A stretch of DNA of 5,046 nucleotides from an uncultured Bacteroides sp. (GTDB taxonomy: Bacteria; Bacteroidota; Bacteroidia; Bacteroidales; Bacteroidaceae). The stretch covers positions 1-5,046 of the forward strand of contig CAUHML010000218.1 of the NCBI GenBank assembly GCA_959606905.1. Reading direction: 5' to 3'. The notes below the pieces were generated by a model. It saw only the letters and a list, made by a program, of their open reading frames with translations, did not search any database and had not been told where the DNA came from. Positions 1 through 5,046 of this stretch are shown here, piece after piece. The stretch's first letter is position 1; each line of letters begins with the position of its first letter. The translations under genes and the position numbers were made by a program.

Positions 1-63
1 TATTGCGATAAGAAAAAATGCCTGTATTGCCGGATAGGGTACGAATATCTGAAAAGAAAATAG
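1..63 (+). CDS. Possible 3' end of a convergent plus-strand gene (partial, unidentified)
   Basis: Frame 1 of the plus strand is open from the first base to a TAG stop at 61-63 and would encode the last 20 residues of a protein, including three cysteines (CDKKKCLYC) followed by a basic tail ending in LKRK. The other two plus frames are closed early (stops at 9-11 and 34-36), and the minus strand has no ATG start in this stretch, so a downstream minus-strand gene does not begin here. The stop lies five bases before the terminator hairpin at 69-95, which fits a convergent gene pair sharing one hairpin. Twenty open codons can easily occur by chance, so this is a tentative call. The cysteines might bind a metal, but no family can be assigned from so short a tail. 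Confidence 0.4.
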   Translation, partial: YCDKKKCLYCRIGYEYLKRK

Positions 64-68
64 AAAAA

Positions 69-95
69 GGGGCTGAAGTTCAAGACTTCAGCCCC
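69..95 (-). terminator. Strong intrinsic terminator after the secreted-protein gene
   Basis: A perfect 11-bp stem (GGGGCTGAAGT at 69-79 pairing with ACTTCAGCCCC at 85-95) encloses a 5-base loop. Read on the minus strand, the GC-rich stem is followed directly by a run of five T and then more T-rich sequence. It lies 31 bases after the stop codon of the gene at 127-783, so it ends that transcript. On the plus strand the hairpin has only a diffuse T-rich tail further out, so any function in that direction would be weaker. Confidence 0.93.
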
Positions 96-126
96 ACCAG
101 TTCTTATAATTTTCTGAATAACGACA

Positions 127-783
127 TCACTTTGACAAGCTTTTTACAATAGTGGAAACTATCTTTGAAGAACTTTTCCGGCTATCCTTACTCAACTTAT
201 CTTTATTTTCCAAATTCATGCTGGTAAAATAGTTATTACCTCGGGTTACTTCCTTCTGATTCTTATCAAACAAAGAATAGCTGGTGATATGAAACAAAGT
301 ACGCAAAGGCTTTTCCTGCCATTTCAAATAATGCTGATTCAAAAATAATACATAATCCGAACCAGTATCCTTTATCAGCTGTTCATACCGATTATCATCC
401 ACCTGACTAAGATCCGCATACCTTTCTTCTTCTTCACCTTCCAGTCTGATTTTATCCAACAAACTGCTGATGGCCGCCGCCTTTTCCGAAGTAACGAACT
501 GGTATTTCTTATTCTTATTGGATGCAATAATATTCTTTGCTATAATCTGATTATAAGTATAATCTATGCTATCAGTCGGTATTCCAGTTTCCTCAGTAAT
601 CATACTGCCGGGAAAATAGTTGGATTCCACATTGTCGTGAAGTCCTATAACAAGAACCTTTACCAGATTGTTATTAGCCTTGTTAGCACCTTCTTCATCA
701 GCAGGCGATGCACATACAGAACCTGTCACCCATAATACGAATCCCAAAGCCAATGAGATTTTCTTTAATAAACCAACTTTCAT
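127..783 (-). CDS. Secreted protein of unknown function (218 aa)
   Basis: I do not recognise this family with confidence. Starting at the ATG at 783, the product is 218 aa with a clear signal peptide: K7K8, a hydrophobic core at about 9-22 and a VCA cleavage motif at 23-25, predicting release into the periplasm or cell envelope. C24 does not sit in a good lipobox (the preceding residues are GSV), so a lipoprotein is less likely. The mature part opens with a short beta-strand-like segment (VKVLVIGLHD), has an acidic patch (GEEEERYAD) near its middle, a second strand-like segment (DYVLFLNQHYLKW) and an alternating hydrophobic stretch (LFHITSYSLFD), then a Lys/Ser-rich C-terminus. The pattern loosely recalls alpha/beta envelope proteins of the TolB-N/CsgG type, but this is only an impression. 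The frame extends upstream to a TTG at 810, but that overlaps a -7 promoter element; the ATG at 783 has an AAGGA four bases before it and puts the signal peptide at the N-terminus. It follows the phosphodiesterase gene by 76 bases and ends just before a strong terminator. Confidence 0.85.
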   Translation of the reverse strand: MKVGLLKKISLALGFVLWVTGSVCASPADEEGANKANNNLVKVLVIGLHDNVESNYFPGSMITEETGIPTDSIDYTYNQIIAKNIIASNKNKKYQFVTSEKAAAISSLLDKIRLEGEEEERYADLSQVDDNRYEQLIKDTGSDYVLFLNQHYLKWQEKPLRTLFHITSYSLFDKNQKEVTRGNNYFTSMNLENKDKLSKDSRKSSSKIVSTIVKSLSK

Positions 784-786
784 ATT

Positions 787-796
787 ATCCTTTTTT
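787..796 (-). promoter_or_regulatory. Shine-Dalgarno-like site deciding the start at 783
   Basis: On the minus strand the bases before the ATG at 783 read AAAAAAGGA, then TAAT, then ATG. The AAGGA core is purine-rich and about four bases from the start. Bacteroides genes often lack such a site, so its presence supports the ATG at 783 over the in-frame TTG at 810. Confidence 0.45.
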
Positions 797-807
797 AAAT
801 TACAGTG

Positions 808-815
808 CAAATGTA
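808..815 (-). promoter_or_regulatory. Bacteroides-type -7 promoter element for the secreted-protein gene
   Basis: The minus strand reads TACATTTG here, an exact match to the Bacteroides primary-sigma -7 consensus TAnnTTTG. Transcription would start near 800, giving a leader of roughly 17-20 bases before the ATG at 783. No convincing -33 TTTG is seen at the usual 19-21 base distance, so the promoter may be weak or activator-dependent. If used, it would let the gene at 127-783 be expressed apart from the upstream operon. No hairpin terminator is seen between 784 and 859, so read-through from the phosphodiesterase gene is also possible. Confidence 0.55.
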
Positions 816-859
816 TTGTGTTCCTATTACATCCCTATTTGAAAGGAATTACATTTTTA

Positions 860-1636
860 TTAAGAATCTCCTCCATTTTTCCGAATCAGCTTCTCAGTTT
901 CCAATGGATAATCAGTAGTTATATAATCCACCTGCTGGTCAATCATCTTCTGAACCATCTCCATATCATTGACTGTCCACACATTCACCTTCATACCCAA
1001 CTGATGTGCTTCAGCAATCCATTCCGGTTTCTCAGCCAATACCTTGATATAATAATCAATACCATTAATTCCTTTCGCCTTCAGGTCTTTAGGAGCCACA
1101 TCACTTTTCAGATAAGCTATTTCCGAATCCGGAGTCAGTTTCACCAACTGTTCGCAAATGTTCATGCTGAATGAAATATATTCCACCTGTTTCTCCATTT
1201 GCATCCTTTTCACTTTATCTACAATGATTCTTACCGCTTCATTTTCCGCTTCTTCGGTTCTGTGAGGCTTGATTTCCAATATTAGCTGAGTACCAGTCAG
1301 TTTCTTACCTGCTACCAGATACTCATCCAAAGTGGACAACTTCTCGCCGTTACTCAATTTCAAATCTTTCAACTCAGCAAAAGGAGTATCAAAAATGCAA
1401 ATTCCCTGAATGCTATCGTCATGATTGACTACGATTTCCCTGTCCTTCGTCAGTTGTACGTCGAACTCCGAACCATATACCTTTGCCTCCGCAGCCTTTG
1501 TCAAAGAAGCAATAGAGTTTTGGGCAGAACCTTCACATTTCCAATATCCGCGGTGGGCAATCACTTTGGTCTGGGCAGTACCGGTCAAAGTAACAGCGCA
1601 CATGGCACAAGCCATCATTAGTTTACTTAGTTTCAT
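860..1636 (-). CDS. Secreted glycerophosphodiester phosphodiesterase (GDPD family)
   Basis: This enzyme should hydrolyse glycerophosphodiesters (deacylated phospholipids such as glycerophosphocholine or glycerophosphoethanolamine) to glycerol 3-phosphate and the free alcohol. The 258-aa product begins with a signal peptide ending near GTA21, with Q22 next, so it is predicted to be periplasmic. The GDPD hallmarks follow in order: HRG at 28-30 (catalytic His28, Arg29), the metal-binding E-x-D pair Glu57/Asp59 in GSEFDVQLTKD, the second catalytic His72 in VVNHDD, a further metal ligand Glu121 in LEIK, the VWTVN segment around Trp220, and the closing DYITTDYPL. All key residues are present, and the length is normal for a single-domain bacterial GDPD. 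The usual PENT motif after HRG is replaced by AQNS (38-41). The ATG at 1636 is preceded by A-rich sequence, and the gene starts 27 bases after the receptor stop with no visible promoter or terminator between, so the two are probably co-transcribed. It is GlpQ/UgpQ-like in function, but the gene name cannot be assigned. The exact substrate is not visible. Confidence 0.95.
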   Translation of the reverse strand: MKLSKLMMACAMCAVTLTGTAQTKVIAHRGYWKCEGSAQNSIASLTKAAEAKVYGSEFDVQLTKDREIVVNHDDSIQGICIFDTPFAELKDLKLSNGEKLSTLDEYLVAGKKLTGTQLILEIKPHRTEEAENEAVRIIVDKVKRMQMEKQVEYISFSMNICEQLVKLTPDSEIAYLKSDVAPKDLKAKGINGIDYYIKVLAEKPEWIAEAHQLGMKVNVWTVNDMEMVQKMIDQQVDYITTDYPLETEKLIRKNGGDS

Positions 1637-1663
1637 CTTTATTTCTTATTTAATCATTATCTA

Positions 1664-4600
1664 TTAGAATCCATATCTCAAACCTATCTGAACCTGAAAA
1701 GGAGTACCGTTCAGACTGGATACACCTGTGTTGGCATTTACATTATAAGTATATTGTTTGGCATCTTTATCAAATCCCTTGATACTATAAATTTTCTGTG
1801 TTCCCAGATTATGACCGGCTCCCCAATCTTTGTTCAACATATTGGCCACATTGAAAATATCAACAGATACCTCCAGATTCTGCTTTTTGTAAGTTTTGAA
1901 TTTCTTGGCCAGACGAAGATCTAAAGTGCCATAGAAACCATTGACTCCTCCATTACGTTCGGCCACTTTACCAAAACTCTTACGAATATAATCTTTCACA
2001 CTCTTTTCCGCATCCGGATTGTTCAATATAGAATTAATACCTTCACGAATATAATCAGGAGTAGCGCTGCTATTCGGATCATATACATAGGCCAGGTCAT
2101 TACTATCCACAAAGTCACCGTTCACATTTCCATTCACAATCATGGAATAACGTGTTCCCCCGATGCCGGAAAAGCGAGCACCTACGGTAATGCCCCAGAA
2201 AGTAGGCGCCGAACCATAAACCACCAGTTTATGACGGAACTGATTGTTGGAGTAAGTCATTTTGCTTAAATCACGGGGATCGTCAACCACCATTTGGGAA
2301 AGAGTAGCGGAATTAGCCACATTACCATTATAGGAAGTATTGTCTTTGGTATCATTCCAAGTATAACTGAAAGAAAGTTCTCCGTCTTTATAGTAACGCC
2401 ATGTTCCATCTACGGTGAAAGCGAACTGATTTACTTTTCCCTCGCTGACCAATTCGAGCACACGCCCTACTTTGGTACTTTTACGTCCTTCCATCCAATC
2501 AAGAGTACCATCTTTTCCTATAGTAGAAGCAGGTACATAAATACCCCGGTTCCCTTCTGCAGAAAGACGAAAATAAGGATCATCCACCATGTTCCGGTCT
2601 ATATACATATAGTTGTTACGTCCCAAAGTCATATATCCGCTGACACTCATTTTCAAACGGTCACTGAAAAAGTGAGTGTATGAAATATTCGCCTTATAAA
2701 CCACGGGAACCTTGGCATCCTTGCTATTCATATTGATCGTAGGTACAGCCTTGTCCGCATATTTGGGATTATTCAGCAAATCAATACCCGGAGCCGTAGA
2801 AGGATCTTTCCTATACCCTATAAAATCGGGAGTGGGAACTATATCCGGTTCTTCTTCCGTATTCTTGATATCAACCGACATCACTTTCGTACCATCAAAT
2901 ACCATATTATTAATCATGGCATAGTTGTTGATATCAGATGCAAAGATTCCCCCGCCAATACGAAGAATATCCGTGTGCTTGTCATTAAAGTCCCAAGTAA
3001 TCTGGACACGAGGCTGAATCTGGAAAGTAGAAAGTCCATTGTCTGTACGCAGTCCCAATTCATCATACACCAGTTGGCTGAAATTACCTTTATTGAAATA
3101 AGTGGCATTATCCAAACGTAAGCCTGCCATCAGCTCGAATCCTGTGAACAGTTTAGTCTGCAACTGGGCATAGATACCTGCATTCAATATATTTTGGCGT
3201 ACACGCTGATTGTTTTGGTCAGGATCCAAATACACTTCACGTACATAACGAGAAGGCTTCAATGCCTCGAAATTATCCAGTCCGGTAAAATAAAAACGCC
3301 CGTTGGCCTCACTACCGTAACGAGAATTCAGATTCGTGTACATCAAATCAAAACCATATGTATAGTTTACCTTATTGGTATTATAATAATAATTATCTAC
3401 CAACTGAAGTACGTGATTATAGAAATTCTCGGGGCTATAACGCTGACCACCCAGCTGAATGGTAGTAGTCGCCGTTTTTCCATCTATTTCCGATTCTACA
3501 CGTTGCACAATGGCACGTGGAATATTATCAGCCGGCAGTTCACTGCCCGGCATGGATTTTTCCAATGTATAAAGATGTTGCAACTTCAGTTCGTTGGTAC
3601 TGCGTGGTCCCAGTACAGAACGTAAAGTCAGTAAAGCGCTGTTGTTCAACGAGTGTACATCACCATACACTTCATAAAGATTGATAGCACTATTGTCGCT
3701 CAAGCCCATATTGTTATTGTCATTCACAAAATTATCAGTAAACGATAACAGGTTTGTAGCATTAATCTGCCAGTCCAAACGAGCAAATACCGCATCGGTA
3801 TTCTGTTTTTTATCAAAAGACCCGAACTGAGGATGGTCCGACACTCCATATTTATTGCGGGCTATTTCCAGAAAGCGGTCTCTGGTCTCCGTAGTCAAAT
3901 TATAACGCTTTTCATCGGCAGCATTATGAATATCGGCAATATACAACGGACGTGAATCAGCCTGATGATCCCAAGAAATAAAGAAGTGGGCACGGTCTTT
4001 CACCAATGCACCGCCCAATGAGGCTCCAAACTGGTAAGTAGAGAAGTCATTCGAGCGCTTGTTGCCGCGGATATCATATTTGCTGGACAACCAGTCGGAA
4101 CGCAGATAAGTGAAAGCGCTACCTGTCAATTGGTTGGTTCCCGATTTGGTCACCGTACTAATAGTACCTCCTCCGGCACGCCCGTTAGTCACATCATATT
4201 CATTTGTCACGACTTTGAACTCACGGATAGCCTCCATCGAAATGGCATATGGCACACCGTTGCGGCTGGTTGTACTACCTCCCGAAGTAGGTCCCTTGGC
4301 ACTCATACCATCAATGGTATAATTAGTAGAAGAAGCCAACTGTCCGGACAGGCTGGAACCTGTACTTAATGGTGACAGGTCAATGAGCGAAGTAAAGTTA
4401 CGCCCGTTTACCGGCAGTTTGTTCAGGTCATTGGCCGTCACCGAAGTGGCGGCCCCCGTAGTGGCGATAGAATTCTTCAATGAATTAGCCACCACCTGTA
4501 CAGCCTCCATCACGACACTTTCCTCCTTTAACTGGAAATCCAGACGGAGCACATCACCTTGGTTCAGCGTATATCCTGTCTTTTTCTGGTCACCATAGCC

Positions 4601-4867
4601 TACATAGCTGACGGTGACAGAGTAAGGTGAGCCCAAAGGGAGTTGCTTCACAATGTACTCTCCCGTCTCGTTGGTGATAGAACCGGCACTGAAACCGGTC
4701 GATTCGTTCTTTACCAACACTGTGGCTCCGATAACCCCCTCTCCGGTTTCGTCAGTCACAATACCTTTTACAATCGCCCGGTAATCCTGTGCAGAAACAT
4801 AGCCCGCAACGAATAGTGACAAGCATAATAACAACAAAAATCTCTTTGACTCAATAAGAATTTTCAT
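1664..4867 (-). CDS. Oar-type TonB-dependent outer-membrane receptor (1067 aa)
   Basis: This is an outer-membrane beta-barrel transporter that would take up a ligand using energy from TonB-ExbBD. From the ATG at 4867 it has a signal peptide (hydrophobic core about 10-22, cleavage after VSA26 before Q27); a carboxypeptidase-D-regulatory-like beta domain at about 32-113 (GIVTDETGEGVIGATV ... VSYVGYGDQ); a short TonB-box-like stretch at about 119-127 (VMEAVQVVA); and a plug at about 130-255 with LPVNGRNF (151-158), NYTIDGM (182-188), EAIREFKVV (212-220) and the GRAGGGTISTVTKSGTNQ motif (229-246). The remaining roughly 800 residues alternate strands, aromatics and polar loops as in a barrel, ending in RYGF with the terminal Phe expected for outer-membrane assembly. 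The NGRNF and GRAGGG motifs place it with Oar-like receptors rather than SusC; no SusD partner or N-terminal signalling (STN) domain is present. An in-frame TTG two codons upstream (4873) is possible, but the ATG is preferred. It heads a likely operon with the phosphodiesterase 27 bases downstream. The ligand is unknown; a phosphodiester is inferred only from that neighbour. Confidence 0.95.
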   Translation of the reverse strand: MKILIESKRFLLLLCLSLFVAGYVSAQDYRAIVKGIVTDETGEGVIGATVLVKNESTGFSAGSITNETGEYIVKQLPLGSPYSVTVSYVGYGDQKKTGYTLNQGDVLRLDFQLKEESVVMEAVQVVANSLKNSIATTGAATSVTANDLNKLPVNGRNFTSLIDLSPLSTGSSLSGQLASSTNYTIDGMSAKGPTSGGSTTSRNGVPYAISMEAIREFKVVTNEYDVTNGRAGGGTISTVTKSGTNQLTGSAFTYLRSDWLSSKYDIRGNKRSNDFSTYQFGASLGGALVKDRAHFFISWDHQADSRPLYIADIHNAADEKRYNLTTETRDRFLEIARNKYGVSDHPQFGSFDKKQNTDAVFARLDWQINATNLLSFTDNFVNDNNNMGLSDNSAINLYEVYGDVHSLNNSALLTLRSVLGPRSTNELKLQHLYTLEKSMPGSELPADNIPRAIVQRVESEIDGKTATTTIQLGGQRYSPENFYNHVLQLVDNYYYNTNKVNYTYGFDLMYTNLNSRYGSEANGRFYFTGLDNFEALKPSRYVREVYLDPDQNNQRVRQNILNAGIYAQLQTKLFTGFELMAGLRLDNATYFNKGNFSQLVYDELGLRTDNGLSTFQIQPRVQITWDFNDKHTDILRIGGGIFASDINNYAMINNMVFDGTKVMSVDIKNTEEEPDIVPTPDFIGYRKDPSTAPGIDLLNNPKYADKAVPTINMNSKDAKVPVVYKANISYTHFFSDRLKMSVSGYMTLGRNNYMYIDRNMVDDPYFRLSAEGNRGIYVPASTIGKDGTLDWMEGRKSTKVGRVLELVSEGKVNQFAFTVDGTWRYYKDGELSFSYTWNDTKDNTSYNGNVANSATLSQMVVDDPRDLSKMTYSNNQFRHKLVVYGSAPTFWGITVGARFSGIGGTRYSMIVNGNVNGDFVDSNDLAYVYDPNSSATPDYIREGINSILNNPDAEKSVKDYIRKSFGKVAERNGGVNGFYGTLDLRLAKKFKTYKKQNLEVSVDIFNVANMLNKDWGAGHNLGTQKIYSIKGFDKDAKQYTYNVNANTGVSSLNGTPFQVQIGLRYGF

Positions 4868-4920
4868 GTTCAAATGATTGATAGCAGTTTAACAATAATA
4901 CCTATTTTCATTAAATTTAA

Positions 4921-4934
4921 TTTGCAAGTGCAAA
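4921..4934. repeat. 14-bp palindrome in the receptor leader (possible operator)
   Basis: TTTGCA and TGCAAA form a perfect inverted repeat with a 2-base centre (AG). It sits 53 bases upstream of the receptor ATG, in the only non-coding leader of the operon, and overlaps the weak promoter candidate at 4931-4960. A dimeric regulator could bind such a site, but AT-rich palindromes of this size also arise by chance, and TTTGCA resembles the 3' part of many Bacteroides -7 elements. Confidence 0.35.
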
Positions 4935-4960
4935 AGAATGCTGAATGGATTACGAACAAA
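4931..4960 (-). promoter_or_regulatory. Weak promoter candidate for the receptor-phosphodiesterase operon
   Basis: On the minus strand a TTTG (4957-4960) is followed after 18 bases by TTCTTTTG (4931-4938), which matches the Bacteroides -7 consensus TAnnTTTG except for the second base. The spacing is one base shorter than the usual 19-21. Transcription would start near 4924, leaving a leader of about 55 bases. A second possible -7, TAAATTTA, lies closer to the gene (about 4913-4920) but lacks a -33 partner. A promoter is expected somewhere between 4868 and 5000 because a terminator closes the upstream unit; its exact place is uncertain. Confidence 0.3.
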
Positions 4961-5000
4961 TTGCTACAAAGTGACAATGCTGTTTCAAAGACAAGGAGAT

Positions 5001-5038
5001 AAAAAAAGTGTGTGGATATGCCCTGCACATCCACACAC
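5001..5038 (-). terminator. Intrinsic terminator of a minus-strand gene beyond the right edge
   Basis: A 10-bp stem (GTGTGTGGAT at 5008-5017 with ATCCACACAC at 5029-5038) has three further pairs inside (TGC with GCA, loop CCT) after one mismatch. On the minus strand the stem is followed at once by seven T (5001-5007). It would stop transcription coming from a gene to the right of the window, and so marks the receptor operon as a separate transcription unit. On the plus strand there is no T-tract after the hairpin. Confidence 0.88.
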
Positions 5039-5046
5039 CACCTATG

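Noticed and set aside
709..783. Lipoprotein signal with Cys24 as the lipidated residue
   Set aside because: The residues before the Cys are G-S-V, a poor lipobox, whereas V-C-A gives a good signal peptidase I site one residue later.
784..859. Terminator between the GDPD and the secreted-protein gene
   Set aside because: Only a weak TTCCT/AGGAA inverted match and a short repeated ATGTAAT are seen on the minus strand; there is no GC-rich stem followed by a T-tract.
668..1174. 168-codon plus-strand open frame spanning the end of two minus-strand genes
   Set aside because: It lies antisense to the signal-peptide region of the secreted protein and the C-terminal half of the GDPD, crosses the intergenic promoter region, and its translation is low-complexity and Ile/His/Leu-rich with no recognisable domain; both opposing genes are well supported.
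2294..2683. 129-codon plus-strand open frame inside the receptor gene
   Set aside because: It is fully antisense to the barrel-coding part of the receptor and has no domain; the same applies to the plus-strand frames at 2712-2924, 3194-3625, 4110-4369 and 4383-4598, and those at 1421-1667 antisense to the GDPD.
2914..3108. 64-codon minus-strand open frame inside the receptor gene
   Set aside because: It is an alternative frame within the continuous receptor reading frame and shows no independent evidence of coding.
1664..4867. SusC-type polysaccharide receptor
   Set aside because: The N-terminal domain looks similar, but the plug motifs (NGRNF, GRAGGGTIS) are those of Oar-like receptors and no SusD gene lies downstream; the next gene is a GDPD.

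Overview
This window looks like a piece of a Bacteroides-type chromosome (Bacteroidales, probably Bacteroides or a close relative). The evidence is a large Oar-type TonB-dependent receptor with an N-terminal carboxypeptidase-like domain, signal peptides with glutamine right after the cleavage point, a match to the Bacteroides -7 promoter element (TAnnTTTG), AT-rich gene leaders and moderate-to-low GC. The species cannot be fixed from the sequence alone.

Layout: three complete genes lie on the minus strand, so transcription runs from the right end to the left. At the far right (about 5001-5038) is a hairpin plus T-tract that would terminate a gene lying beyond the window. A leader of about 130 bases follows, with a weak promoter candidate and a 14-bp palindrome (4921-4934). 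Next come the TonB-dependent receptor (1664-4867, 1067 aa) and, 27 bases downstream, a secreted glycerophosphodiester phosphodiesterase (860-1636, 258 aa); these two are very probably one operon. After a 76-base gap with a good -7 element (808-815) comes a 218-aa secreted protein of unknown function (127-783). A strong intrinsic terminator (69-95) closes the minus-strand block. The first 63 bases may hold the last 20 codons of a plus-strand gene that converges on the same hairpin.

How the genes may work together (inference): the receptor would import a ligand across the outer membrane using TonB energy, and the phosphodiesterase, predicted to be exported to the periplasm, would cleave glycerophosphodiesters into glycerol 3-phosphate and an alcohol. 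The pair therefore suggests a small scavenging system for deacylated phospholipid headgroups or similar phosphodiesters. No SusD-like lipoprotein, sigma/anti-sigma pair or inner-membrane transporter is present in the window. The third gene may be transcribed from its own promoter and its link to the other two is unproven. I see no RNA gene, insertion sequence, CRISPR array or clearly novel system here; the sequence is mostly an ordinary nutrient-acquisition locus with one uncharacterised gene.
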